Source: Nocardioides sp. HDW12B (lineage in GTDB: Bacteria > Actinomycetota > Actinomycetes > Propionibacteriales > Nocardioidaceae). From it: a stretch of 64,000 nucleotides of DNA. A program made the translations under genes and the position numbers. The number at the start of each line of letters is the position of its first letter. Position 1 is the first letter of the stretch. Of the stretch, positions 8,544 through 16,328 are shown in pieces. Location: contig NZ_CP049867.1 of NCBI RefSeq assembly GCF_011299595.1, positions 3,348,001 through 3,412,000 of the forward strand, given 5' to 3'. The notes under the pieces were generated by a model. The model saw only the letters and a program-made list of their open reading frames with translations, had not been told where the DNA came from and did no database searches.

Positions 8544-8617
8544 TAGCGGGGGCGGGACTCGAACCCGCGACACCACGATTATGAGCCGTGTGCTCTAACC
8601 ACCTGAGCTACCCCGCC
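8544..8617 (-). tRNA. tRNA-Met (CAT)
   Basis: A 74-base cloverleaf on the minus strand: acceptor GGCGGGG/CCCCGCT (closing G-T), D-arm TAGCTCAGGTGGTTAGAGCA, anticodon arm CACGG-CTCATAA-TCGTG with anticodon CAT, T-arm GCGGGTTCGAGTCCCGC, discriminator A. The anticodon stem lacks the three consecutive G-C pairs of initiator tRNA, so this is the elongator form. Confidence 0.93.
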
Positions 8618-8666
8618 ACAGGGTCGGGGTCCTGCGGCGCTCTCGCGCCACAGGCTCCTCTCCCAG

Positions 8667-8739
8667 AGCCCCTTTACGGAATCGAACCGTAGACCTTCTC
8701 CTTACCATGGAGACGCTCTGCCGACTGAGCTAAAGGGGC
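8667..8739 (-). tRNA. tRNA-Thr (GGT)
   Basis: A 73-base cloverleaf: acceptor GCCCCTT/AAGGGGC, D-arm TAGCTCAGTCGGCAGAGCG, anticodon stem TCTCC/GGAGA enclosing ATGGTAA (anticodon GGT), T-arm TACGGTTCGATTCCGTA and discriminator T. It lies 49 bases upstream of tRNA-Met on the same strand. A TATGCT box at 8752-8757 on the minus strand is a plausible -10 for both tRNAs. Confidence 0.94.
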
Positions 8740-8999
8740 AAGCCGGGAGAGAGCATACACACGGCCGGGGCCCGTCATGAAATCGAGTGCCCGCGGCCCT
8801 CGCGGGGCCCCGACGCGCGGGTGACGCGCCTCTCAGGAAGGGGCCGCGACGAGCGATTTGAGCGGCTTCGCCCCTTAACACACATCTGCCAGCGGACGCA
8901 GCAACACGGCCTTAATTCCCTGGCGGACCGGGACCTTTCGTCGCCATCATGGGAGTGCTGACCGCGGGGCGGCCGCGGCACCGGTGGAAGGGGAGCGTC

Positions 9000-9461
9000 A
9001 TGCGTGGTGCGTACAAGGTGCTGGCCAGTGTCCTGGCCGTCCAGATCGTGGTCCAGGCGGCCGCGATGGTCTGGGCGATCGCCGGTCTCTACAACTTCGT
9101 CGACGGTGGTGGCACGTTCGACAAGAGCCTGATGGAGGAGGGATCGGAGTCGCCCTTCCCCGAGGTCGCCGGCTTCGCCGTCCACTTCATGAACGGCGCG
9201 CTGATCGTCGTCGTCGCCCTGGTCCTGCTGATCGTCTCCTTCTTCGCCAAGGTGCCCAAGGGCGTCCCGGCAGCAGGGGCGATCTTCGGCCTCGCCCTCC
9301 TGCAGTTCGCCCTCGGGATCGCCGGGCACTCGCTCCCCTTCGCCGGCATGCTGCACGGCGTGAACGCCCTGCTCCTGTTCGGCGCGACGTTGCACGCCAC
9401 CCGGCTGCCCGGGAAGGCGACCACGGTCGACCAGACCCACGCCGCCCCGGCGCGCGTCTGA
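9000..9461 (+). CDS. Four-helix membrane protein upstream of a multicopper oxidase
   Basis: A 153-residue integral membrane protein with about four hydrophobic spans. Histidines lie inside or at the edge of helices (AVHFMNGALIVVVAL; AGHSLPFAGMLHGVNALLL; ATLHATR), a pattern seen in small heme- or metal-binding membrane proteins; it resembles the DUF6220 type, but I am not sure of the family. The start at ATG 9000 is preferred over an in-frame ATG at 8949 because of the GGAAGGGG sequence just upstream. It lies 31 bases before the multicopper oxidase, so a joint role in copper or electron transfer is plausible but inferred. Confidence 0.7.
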   Translation: MRGAYKVLASVLAVQIVVQAAAMVWAIAGLYNFVDGGGTFDKSLMEEGSESPFPEVAGFAVHFMNGALIVVVALVLLIVSFFAKVPKGVPAAGAIFGLALLQFALGIAGHSLPFAGMLHGVNALLLFGATLHATRLPGKATTVDQTHAAPARV

Positions 9462-9492
9462 CCGCTCGAACGACCGCGGAGGTACGTCGACC

Positions 9493-10977
9493 ATGACCCG
9501 TCGGCGGATCTCCGCGGTCGTCGCTGTCCTGGCCACGCTGGCGATCGTGGTCCCGCTGACGTGGATGTGGTGGAGCAGCCGCATGCCCGACGCCTACAAC
9601 GTCATGGACATGGGGTACGCCGACTACGGCGGCGGTCCCCGCCCGGCCGAGGGTCACGGCTCCCACGGGGCCGGCGCGACCACGGACGCGGGGGTGTCCG
9701 TCGAGGACCTCCGCGGGGAGCCGGAGGGGGCGCCCGACGTGCGCGTCGAGCTGGTCGCCGCCGAGGGCACCGTCTCGCTGCCGTCGGGACGCACGGTCGA
9801 CGGCTTCACGGTCAACGGCACCAGCCCGGGCCCGGTCGTGGAGGCCACCGCGGGCGACCTGGTCGAGGTCCGCTTCCGCAACGAGTCGGTGGCCGACGGC
9901 GCCACGCTGCACTGGCACGGGGTCGACGTGCCGAACGGCGAGGACGGGGTCGCCGGCGTCACCCAGGACGCGGTCATGCCGGGCGAGGAGTTCGTCTACC
10001 GCTTCGTTGCCGAGGACCCGGGCACGTACTGGTACCACTCCCACCAGGTCTCCCACGAGCAGGTCGTCAAGGGCCTCTTCGGCGCCCTCGTGGTGCAGCC
10101 GCGCGACGGTGTCGACCAGGACGTGGAGGCAGTCGCGGTCACGCACACCTTCGGGGACCGCACGCTCAACGGCCTCGAGGGCGACGTGCCGGTGGTGGCG
10201 GAGCCCGGCGACACGGTGCGGCTGCGGGTGGTCAACACCGACAACGCGTTGGTCGAGCTCTGGGCCGACGCGCCCTACCGGGTGCTCGCGATCGACGGCT
10301 TCGACCTCACCGGGCCCACCCCCGTCGAGGACCAGGCCCTCACGCTCACCGCCGGGGCGCGGGCCGACCTCGAGGTCACGGTCCCCGACACGGGCGCCGT
10401 GCGGGTGCAGGTCGGAGGGGCCACGTCCCTGGTCGTGGGACCGGACGGGGTCGACGTACCTCCGGCGCCGGAGCAGCCGGAGTCCGACCTCGACCTGCTC
10501 ACCTACGGCACCCCCGCGGGCCTGCCCTTCGACGTGACCGACCCCGACCGGCGCTTCGACTACGCCATCGGCCGCCGTCCCGGCTTCGTCAACGGCCGCC
10601 CCGGGCTGTGGTGGTCGATCAACGGCCGACTCTTCCCCGACGTGCCGATGTTCGTCGTCGAGGAGGGCGACGTCGCGGTGTTCCGCATCGAGAACGACAG
10701 CGGGGAGTCGCACCCGATGCACCTGCACGGCCACCACGCGGTGGTGCTCAGCCGCAACGGTGAGGCCTCGACGGGCAGCCCGTGGTGGGTCGACTCGCTC
10801 GAGGTGGCCAGCGGCGACGAGTACGAGATCGCCTTCGTCGCCGACAACCCCGGGGTCTGGATGGACCACTGCCACAACCTCCCTCACGCCAAGGAAGGCC
10901 TGGTGGCTCACCTGATGTACGCCGGGGTGACGACGCCGTACGAGATCGGCCCGGACACCGGCAACACCCCCGAGTAG
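9493..10977 (+). CDS. Multicopper oxidase
   Basis: A 494-residue cupredoxin-type oxidase that couples one-electron oxidations to reduction of oxygen to water. An N-terminal membrane anchor (about residues 7-29) places it outside the membrane. The copper ligands are all visible: HWHG and WYHSHQ in the first cupredoxin domain, HPMHLHGH and the terminal HCHNLPHAKEGLVAHLM, which supplies the type 1 Cys, His and Met. The linker after the anchor is rich in His, Gly and Met (MDMGYADY, GHGSHG), possibly binding copper. The ATG at 9493 follows a GGAGG-type site. Substrate (metal ion, phenol or amine) is not readable. Confidence 0.9.
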   Translation: MTRRRISAVVAVLATLAIVVPLTWMWWSSRMPDAYNVMDMGYADYGGGPRPAEGHGSHGAGATTDAGVSVEDLRGEPEGAPDVRVELVAAEGTVSLPSGRTVDGFTVNGTSPGPVVEATAGDLVEVRFRNESVADGATLHWHGVDVPNGEDGVAGVTQDAVMPGEEFVYRFVAEDPGTYWYHSHQVSHEQVVKGLFGALVVQPRDGVDQDVEAVAVTHTFGDRTLNGLEGDVPVVAEPGDTVRLRVVNTDNALVELWADAPYRVLAIDGFDLTGPTPVEDQALTLTAGARADLEVTVPDTGAVRVQVGGATSLVVGPDGVDVPPAPEQPESDLDLLTYGTPAGLPFDVTDPDRRFDYAIGRRPGFVNGRPGLWWSINGRLFPDVPMFVVEEGDVAVFRIENDSGESHPMHLHGHHAVVLSRNGEASTGSPWWVDSLEVASGDEYEIAFVADNPGVWMDHCHNLPHAKEGLVAHLMYAGVTTPYEIGPDTGNTPE

Positions 10978-10995
10978 CCGCGCCAGGGAGCTGGG

Positions 10996-12480
10996 TCAGG
11001 CGCCGGCGGCGTGCCGGCCGGCCCGCCGGCCGAAGTACGACGCCTCGCCCAGCTGGGTGCCGCTGGAGTAGCCGGAGCCGTCGAGGGCGATGTTGGCCGC
11101 GGCCGCGCCGGCGGCGTACACCCCGGGCACCGGGCTCCCGTCCGGTCGCAGCACCTCGCCGTCCACCGAGACCTTCAGCCCGCCCATCGTGAAGCCGGCG
11201 TAGAACGCCTTGCCCGGCGTGAGGTCGTAGGCACCCCACGGCCCCTGGTCGAGCGGCACCAGCCACTCCGCGGCCTTGTGGAAGGCCGGGTCGTGGCCCT
11301 CCGCGGCGTGCTTGTCGTAGTCGCGCATCGTCGCCACCAGCGCCCCCTCGGGCATCCCGAGGCCGGCCTCCATCTCCTCGACGGTCTCCCACCCGTCGAC
11401 GAGCGGCTGGAAGCCGTACGCCGGCTCGACCATCGTGGCGCTGTCGAGGATCAGGTAGCCCTCGGCGCCGGGCTGCTCGAAGAGCGCCGCGGCGGTGCGC
11501 GAGTGGTAGCCGTCCTCGTTGACGAACCGCTCCCCGGCGTTGTTGACCACGATCCCCTTGAGGGTCTCGCCCGGCGGGTAGAACGGGCTGGTGAAGAACG
11601 CCCCCTCCATGTGCTCGGCCACGCCGCCTACGGACTCCCCCAGGCGGATGCCGAGGCCGTCGTCGAAGGAGTTGCCCAGCGCCATGCCGCGCGCCACGAG
11701 GGCCTGCAGCCGGGGCGCGTACGCCGCGATCATCTCGTCGTTCATCACGAACCCACCGGCCGCCACGACGACCGCCCCGGCGCGGACCGCACCGGTCTCG
11801 GCGTACCGCTTCCAGGTGGCGCCCACGACCGGCCCGACTGCGGCTCCCGGACCGCCGTCGACCACGAGCGCGGTCACGCCGGTGTCGTAGCGGACCTCCA
11901 CGCCGAGGCGGGCGCACTCCGCGAGCGCCCGCTCGACGACGAACCCGCCCCCGCCGACGTCGCCGACGAAGGGCGGCTTGTGCCCGCGCGGCGCCGGGCG
12001 GGCGAGCTCGCAGAACGGGTGGGCCTTCTCGCTGCCGGTGTACATCAGCCCCTCGGTGCCGGGCTGCACGACGGCCTTGGGGGCGTAGTAGCTGCGCTCG
12101 AACTCGAAGCCGAGCCCCTCGAGCCAGTCGAAGTGGTCGACCGACTCCTGGCAGTAGAGCCGGATCTTCTCCGGGTCCGCCTCGGGGCTGGCGGCGCGGA
12201 GGTACTTCTCCATCTCCTCGGCGCTGTCGTCGTGGCCGGTCGCCTGCTGGACCGCCGTGCCACCGCCGAGGTAGAAGTCCCCGCCCGACATCGCCGAGGT
12301 GCTCGTGCCCGGACCGCCCCGGTCGAGCAGCAGCACCCGCGCCCCGGCTCGGGCCGCCTCGACCGCCGCACAGGTGCCGGCCATGCCCGCGCCCACGACC
12401 AGCACGTCGACGTCGTCGGACCAGGAGGCCACGGACGCGGCGGGCGCGGGGGCAGGGATCTCGACGCTCACGTCGCCCAT
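10996..12480 (-). CDS. FAD-binding 3-ketosteroid dehydrogenase-like flavoprotein
   Basis: A 494-residue member of the succinate dehydrogenase/fumarate reductase flavoprotein superfamily. The Rossmann motif is VLVVGAGMAGTCAAVEAARAG near residue 30, followed by SAMSGGDFYLGGG. The C-terminal FAD-contact segment is PDGSPVPGVYAAGAAAANIALDGSGYSSG. This subgroup includes 3-ketosteroid dehydrogenases and related enzymes that use FAD for alkene formation or reduction. A perfect palindrome matching the KstR operator consensus lies 2 bases upstream of the ATG, supporting a role in steroid or related lipid catabolism. The good Shine-Dalgarno-like AGGAAG is 18 bases from the ATG, so translation may be leaderless or start at an internal GTG. 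Confidence 0.82.
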   Translation of the reverse strand: MGDVSVEIPAPAPAASVASWSDDVDVLVVGAGMAGTCAAVEAARAGARVLLLDRGGPGTSTSAMSGGDFYLGGGTAVQQATGHDDSAEEMEKYLRAASPEADPEKIRLYCQESVDHFDWLEGLGFEFERSYYAPKAVVQPGTEGLMYTGSEKAHPFCELARPAPRGHKPPFVGDVGGGGFVVERALAECARLGVEVRYDTGVTALVVDGGPGAAVGPVVGATWKRYAETGAVRAGAVVVAAGGFVMNDEMIAAYAPRLQALVARGMALGNSFDDGLGIRLGESVGGVAEHMEGAFFTSPFYPPGETLKGIVVNNAGERFVNEDGYHSRTAAALFEQPGAEGYLILDSATMVEPAYGFQPLVDGWETVEEMEAGLGMPEGALVATMRDYDKHAAEGHDPAFHKAAEWLVPLDQGPWGAYDLTPGKAFYAGFTMGGLKVSVDGEVLRPDGSPVPGVYAAGAAAANIALDGSGYSSGTQLGEASYFGRRAGRHAAGA

Positions 12481-12482
12481 AG

Positions 12483-12496
12483 TAGAACGCGTTCTA
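12483..12496. promoter_or_regulatory. KstR-type operator
   Basis: TAGAACGCGTTCTA fits the published KstR consensus TnnAACnnGTTnnA at every defined position and is part of a perfect 18-base palindrome (12481-12498). It abuts the start of the KstD-like flavoprotein gene on the minus strand, where binding would block transcription. No kstR gene is in the window. Confidence 0.72.
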
Positions 12497-12538
12497 CTTC
12501 CTGGCGAGGTGTCGGGCAGCAGCTGTGACGTCGGGGAC

Positions 12539-12587
12539 CTTGTGCGGTGGGTTGTGCCCGCTCGGCCGTCTCAAGCCACCGCACAGG
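12539..12587 (-). repeat. REP-like palindrome, upstream copy
   Basis: The sequence starts CTTGTGCGGTGGGTTGTG and ends CTCAAGCCACCGCACAGG. It is the reverse complement, with a few differences, of the copies at 13619-13663 and 13947-13995. GCGGTGGGTTG and CAAGCCACCGC form the stem. It lies between the flavoprotein promoter and the Vsr-like gene, in the opposite orientation to the copy that ends that gene. Confidence 0.82.
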
Positions 12588-12683
12588 GCGGCCCCGGGCC
12601 CCGCGCCCTCGGATCCACCGAGTTCTCCACAGGCTGTGGCGCCGCCCTCCCCCCGGAGCCTGTCCGAGGCCGAGGGTGGTGCG

Positions 12684-13631
12684 ATGCACCCCCTCCTGGA
12701 CCGCCTCCTCGCCGAGCAGGACGGCGTCGTCAGCCGCGATCAGGCCCTGACCGCCGGGGTCCGTGGGGCCGAGATGCGCCGCCTGCTCTCGCGTCGTGAG
12801 CTCGTCGCCGTCCACCGCGGGGTGTACGTCAACCACACCGGAGAGCCGACGTGGTCCCAGCGTGCGTGGGCGGGCGTGCTGGCGACCTGGCCGTCCGCCC
12901 TGTCGCACACCTCGGCCCTGCGAGCCGCGGAGGGCCCCGGCAGCACCCGGAAGCAGGACGTCATCGAGGTCGCGGTCGATCGCGATCGCCACGTCGCCGG
13001 TCGCGCCGGGCTGACCCTGCACCGTTCGGCCCACCTGGAGGAGCGTGTCCAGTGGCACCTCGGTCCGCCCCGGGTGCGCTACCACGACGCCGTTCTCGAC
13101 GTCGCCGCAGCCGCGCGCAGCGAGCGGGACGCCCTGGCCGAGCTGGCCCGGGGCGTGCAGTCCCGTCGCACCACCGCTGCCCGGATGAGGGAGGCACTCG
13201 ACGAGCGGCTCCGGACGACGCGCGGACGGTGGATGGCCGAGGTCCTGTGCGACGTGGCGGCCGGGACGTGCTCGGTCCTCGAGCACGCGTACCTCCGCGA
13301 CGTCGAGCGGGCGCACGGGCTGGTGCCCGCACGTCGCCAGGTGAGGGACCGGATCGGCTCCCACGTGATCTACCGCGACGTGGAGTACCACGTCGGCCTC
13401 GTCGTCGAGCTCGACGGCCACCTCCACCACTCCTCGCTGCTGGCGCGCGAGCTCGACATGGACCGGGACCTGCTCTCGGCCGTCGCCGGCAAGGACAGCG
13501 TCCGCGTGGGGTGGGGCCAGGTGTGGGACCGGCCGTGCTGGACCGCCGGCTGCGTCGCTGCGCTCCTCGTCGACCGGGGATGGGACGGTCGAGCCCACCC
13601 CTGCGGGAAGCCCGCCTGCGCGGTGGGTTGA
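12684..13631 (+). CDS. Orphan AbiEi-like HTH plus Vsr/DUF559-type nuclease-fold protein
   Basis: A 315-residue protein. Residues 1-50 (LLAEQDGVVSRDQALTAGV, then LSRRELVAVHRGVYV) match the winged-helix N-terminal domain of AbiEi-type type IV antitoxins. The C-terminal part, from E200 through YRDVEYHVGLVVELDGHLHH (D232, E242, D244, H248, H249) to a final VGWGQVWDRP strand, matches the Vsr-like PD-(D/E)xK fold of DUF559 proteins. No AbiEii nucleotidyltransferase lies next to it. The last codons and the TGA are inside a palindromic repeat, and an inverted copy lies upstream. The ATG at 12684 is chosen because the nearby GAGGGTGG resembles a ribosome site and family similarity starts there. Biological role unknown. 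Confidence 0.78.
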   Translation: MHPLLDRLLAEQDGVVSRDQALTAGVRGAEMRRLLSRRELVAVHRGVYVNHTGEPTWSQRAWAGVLATWPSALSHTSALRAAEGPGSTRKQDVIEVAVDRDRHVAGRAGLTLHRSAHLEERVQWHLGPPRVRYHDAVLDVAAAARSERDALAELARGVQSRRTTAARMREALDERLRTTRGRWMAEVLCDVAAGTCSVLEHAYLRDVERAHGLVPARRQVRDRIGSHVIYRDVEYHVGLVVELDGHLHHSSLLARELDMDRDLLSAVAGKDSVRVGWGQVWDRPCWTAGCVAALLVDRGWDGRAHPCGKPACAVG

Positions 13632-13663
13632 GACGGCCCAGCGGTCACAACCCACCGCACAAG
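13619..13663 (+). repeat. REP-like palindrome overlapping the stop codon
   Basis: GCGGTGGGTTGAGAC (13619-13633) and GTCACAACCCACCGC (13644-13658) pair over 15 positions with one mismatch around a 9-base loop (GGCCCAGCG). The TGA of the Vsr-like gene (13629-13631) lies inside the left arm. The hairpin could also terminate transcription. Confidence 0.85.
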
Positions 13664-13701
13664 CAGGCACGAACGGACATCGAGCCCGACCCCCCGTTTG
13701 C

Positions 13702-13800
13702 CATGGGACCCCGGGACGGCGTGACCGGCCCACGCCGGACCGCACCACGCCCGCCTGTCATGGGGCCCCGGGACGGCGTCGACGGCCCCACGTCGGACGG
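13702..13800 (+). repeat. Two tandem ~40-base units
   Basis: Units beginning CATGGGACCCCGGGACGGCG (13702) and CATGGGGCCCCGGGACGGCG (13759) each end near CCCACGNCGGAC. A related block starts at 624. They fill part of the 435-base gene-free gap between the Vsr-like gene and the monooxygenase. The rest of the gap holds the palindrome copies and no supported gene. Confidence 0.6.
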
Positions 13801-13946
13801 TGCGACGCCCGGGCGCTCACGAGGCGTGGCGTCACGTCGCACGACGCGACCACCGACCGCGCCACCGGACGACACGGCGAGGCCCGGCGCGTCGTACCGG
13901 CCGACGCGGACCAGCCACCCCCGACCAGCCACCCCGGCCCGACCTC

Positions 13947-13995
13947 CTTGCGCGGTGGGTTGAGACGGCCCAGCGGTCACAACCCACCGCACAAG
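13947..13995 (+). repeat. REP-like palindrome, downstream copy
   Basis: CTTGCGCGGTGGGTTGAGAC leads the left arm and CAACCCACCGCACAAG closes the right. The 40-base core from GCGGTGGGTT to ACCCACCGCA is identical to the copy at 13619-13663 and in the same orientation, 328 bases away. CTTG/CAAG extends the stem. Confidence 0.85.
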
Positions 13996-14034
13996 GCACG
14001 GTGGGAACATTCGAGGAGCCTCGACGGTTACGAT

Positions 14035-14050
14035 GGTTGACAGTTCAACC
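14035..14050. promoter_or_regulatory. Putative operator (TTGA-N4-TCAA dyad)
   Basis: GGTTGACAGTTCAACC has 6-base arms GGTTGA/TCAACC with a 4-base centre, 17 bases before the monooxygenase ATG and just ahead of its AAGGAG ribosome site. TTGA/TCAA dyads are typical of MarR-family operators. No regulator gene adjoins, so the binding protein is unknown. Confidence 0.45.
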
Positions 14051-14066
14051 TCAAGGAGTGGTCCCC

Positions 14067-15182
14067 ATGCAGCTCGGCATCTTCAGCGTCGGTGACGTCA
14101 CCACCGACCCCACGACCGGTCGCACCCCGACCGAGCACGAGCGCATCAAGGCCACGGTGGCCATCGCCAAGAAGGCCGAGGAGGTCGGGCTCGACGTGTT
14201 CGCCACCGGCGAGCACCACAACCCGCCCTTCATCTCCTCCGGCCCGACCACGACGCTCGCCTTCATCGCGGCGCAGACCGAGCGGATCATCCTCTCGACC
14301 TCGACCACGCTGATCACCACCACCGACCCGGTGCTCATCGCCGAGGACTACGCCAAGCTGCAGCACCTCGCCGACGGCCGCGTCGACCTCATGATGGGCC
14401 GCGGCAACACCGGCCCGGTGTACCCCTGGTTCGGCAAGGACATCCGCGACGGCATCCCGCTGGCGATCGAGAACTACCACCTGCTCCACCGGCTGTGGCG
14501 TGAGGAGGTCGTGGACTGGGAGGGCCGCTACCGGACCCCGCTGCAGGGCTACACCTCGACGCCCCGTCCGCTCGACGGCGTCCCGCCGTTCGTGTGGCAC
14601 GGCTCGATCCGCTCCCCCGAGATCGCCGAGCAGGCCGCCTACTACGGCGACGGGTTCTTCTCCAACCACATCTTCTGGCCGGCCGAGCACACCGCACGGA
14701 TGGTCGAGCTCTACCGTCGCCGCTTCGAGCACTACGGCCACGGCTCCGCGGACCAGGCGATCGTCGGGATCGGCGGTCAGGTGTTCATGCGCCGTGACAG
14801 CAAGGCGGCGGTCGACGAGTTCCGGCCCTACTTCGACAACGCCCCTGTCTACGGCCACGGGCCGTCGCTCGAGGACTTCATGGAGCAGACGCCGCTGACG
14901 GTCGGCTCGCCGCAGCAGGTGCTCGAGCGCACCCTGGGTTTCCGGGAGTACGTCGGCGACTACCAGCGCCAGCTGTTCCTGCTCGACCACGCCGGACTGC
15001 CACTGAAGACCGTCCTGGAGCAGCTCGACCTGCTCGGCGAGATCCTCCCCGACCTGCGCGCCGGGTTCGCCGAGGGACGACCGGCGCACGTGCCGGACGC
15101 CCCGACCCACGCCTCGCTGGTCGCCACGGGCACGGCGGGCTCGACCACCTCGGACGCGTCCTCCGCCGCGGTCGCGTCATGA
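14067..15182 (+). CDS. LLM-class flavin-dependent oxidoreductase (CE1758 type)
   Basis: A 371-residue luciferase-like monooxygenase, expected to use reduced FMN and oxygen. It opens MQLGIFSVGDVTTDPTTGRTPTEHER and has the family markers GLDVFATGEHHNPPF, STSTTLITTTDPVLIAEDYA and MMGRGNTGPVYPWFG. The last ~30 residues are Ala-, Thr- and Ser-rich and look disordered. The stop overlaps the start of an FMN reductase gene by ATGA, forming the monooxygenase/reductase pair first named from Corynebacterium efficiens CE1758/CE1759. Start ATG 14067 follows AAGGAG. The substrate is unknown. Confidence 0.88.
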   Translation: MQLGIFSVGDVTTDPTTGRTPTEHERIKATVAIAKKAEEVGLDVFATGEHHNPPFISSGPTTTLAFIAAQTERIILSTSTTLITTTDPVLIAEDYAKLQHLADGRVDLMMGRGNTGPVYPWFGKDIRDGIPLAIENYHLLHRLWREEVVDWEGRYRTPLQGYTSTPRPLDGVPPFVWHGSIRSPEIAEQAAYYGDGFFSNHIFWPAEHTARMVELYRRRFEHYGHGSADQAIVGIGGQVFMRRDSKAAVDEFRPYFDNAPVYGHGPSLEDFMEQTPLTVGSPQQVLERTLGFREYVGDYQRQLFLLDHAGLPLKTVLEQLDLLGEILPDLRAGFAEGRPAHVPDAPTHASLVATGTAGSTTSDASSAAVAS

Positions 15183-15811
15183 CGTTCACCGTCGCGGTCG
15201 TCTCCGCCGGCCTCTCCCAGCCCTCGTCGACCCGGCTCCTGGCCGACCGGCTCAGCGGTGCCGTCACCGCGGGCGTCCGCGCGGCCGGCCAGGAGGTGCT
15301 CGTCGAGAACGTCGAGCTGCGTCCCCTGGCCCACGCGCTGGCCGACAACCTCCTCACCGGCTTCCCGCCGCCCGACCTCGCCGCGGCGGTCCGGTCGGTG
15401 ACCGAGGCCGACGCGGTCGTCGCGGTCACCCCGGTGTTCGCGGCGTCGTACTCCGGCTTGTTCAAGACGTTCTTCGACGTCGTGGAGAAGGACGCGCTGC
15501 GCGGCGTACCGGTGCTGCTGGCGGCCACCGCCGGGAGCGCCCGGCACTCGCTGGTGGTCGAGCACGCCCTGCGACCGCTGTTCGCCTACCTGCAGGCGGT
15601 CGTGGTGCCGACCGGCGTCTTCGCCGCCACCGAGGACTTCGGCTCGGTCGCCGGCCGCCGGCTCTCCGAGCGCGTCGAGCGAGCCGCCGACGAGCTCGTC
15701 ACGCTGCTGGTCGGCCGCGGCCCGTCCCCGCGCCGACGAGAGGCGCAGCGGCGCGCCGACCCCTTCGACGACGTCACGCCGTTCGAGGACCTGCTCCGCG
15801 GCGGCGGCTGA
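15179..15811 (+). CDS. NADPH-dependent FMN reductase (CE1759 type)
   Basis: A 210-residue flavodoxin-like reductase that should supply reduced FMN to the overlapping upstream monooxygenase. The phosphate-binding loop is AVVSAGLSQPSSTRLLADRL, and AVVAVTPVFAASYSGLFKTFFD carries the flavin-contact region common to the family. The C-terminus (GRGPSPRRREAQRRADPFDDVTPFEDLL) is a charged tail of the kind seen in this CE1759 subgroup. The ATGA overlap implies tight co-expression. Confidence 0.87.
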   Translation: MTFTVAVVSAGLSQPSSTRLLADRLSGAVTAGVRAAGQEVLVENVELRPLAHALADNLLTGFPPPDLAAAVRSVTEADAVVAVTPVFAASYSGLFKTFFDVVEKDALRGVPVLLAATAGSARHSLVVEHALRPLFAYLQAVVVPTGVFAATEDFGSVAGRRLSERVERAADELVTLLVGRGPSPRRREAQRRADPFDDVTPFEDLLRGGG

Positions 15812-15834
15812 GGCCGGTCCGTAGGATCGGCGGC

Positions 15835-16227
15835 ATGGCTTTCGACCCCCGCGACAGCGGCCCCTTCGTCGAGCACCTCGGGCTGAACATCACCGAGGCC
15901 AGCGGCGAGCGCGTGACCGCGACCTGGACCGCCGGCGAGAAGCACCACCAGCCCTACGGGATCGTCCACGGCGGCGTGCACGCCAGCGTCGTCGAGACCC
16001 TCGGCAGCGTCGGCTCCGCCCTCTGGTACGGCGACGACGGCAAGTGCGTGGGGGTCAGCAACTCGACCGACTTCTACCGCGCCGTGCGCGAGGGCGAGCT
16101 GACGTCGGTGGCCACCCCGGTCCATCAGGGCCGCAGCCAGCAGGTGTGGCTGGTCGAGACCCACGACGCCACCGGGCGCCTGGTCTCCCGCGGCCAGCTG
16201 CGCGTGCAGAACCTCCCCGCCCGTTGA
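15835..16227 (+). CDS. PaaI-family hot-dog thioesterase
   Basis: A 130-residue acyl-CoA thioesterase of the PaaI/4HBT type. HHQPYGIVHGGVHASVVETLGS contains the conserved HGG and the catalytic acidic residue (E in VETLGS), and the strand GVSNSTDFYRAVREGELTSVATPVHQGR completes the hot-dog sheet. It lies 23 bases after the FMN reductase and could be read from the same promoter. It converges on the desaturase gene across a 101-base gap with a hairpin. Substrate not inferable. Confidence 0.88.
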   Translation: MAFDPRDSGPFVEHLGLNITEASGERVTATWTAGEKHHQPYGIVHGGVHASVVETLGSVGSALWYGDDGKCVGVSNSTDFYRAVREGELTSVATPVHQGRSQQVWLVETHDATGRLVSRGQLRVQNLPAR

Positions 16228-16275
16228 CGCGCACGACCCCCGCGACGCACGAGACCCCCACGGACGCCGTCGGGA

Positions 16276-16294
16276 CCGGTCGGCGAGCGACCGG
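16276..16294. terminator. Bidirectional hairpin between convergent genes
   Basis: CCGGTCG (16276-16282) and CGACCGG (16288-16294) form a perfect 7-bp stem around GCGAG. It lies between the convergent thioesterase and desaturase genes. Confidence 0.5.
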
Positions 16295-16328
16295 ACCCTG
16301 ACGTCCGCAGGGGTCGAGGTGGCGCAGG

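Noticed and set aside
12483-12587. CRISPR-like or integrase attachment reading of the palindromes
   Set aside because: There are only three copies with unequal spacing and no cas or integrase gene. A REP-like explanation fits better.
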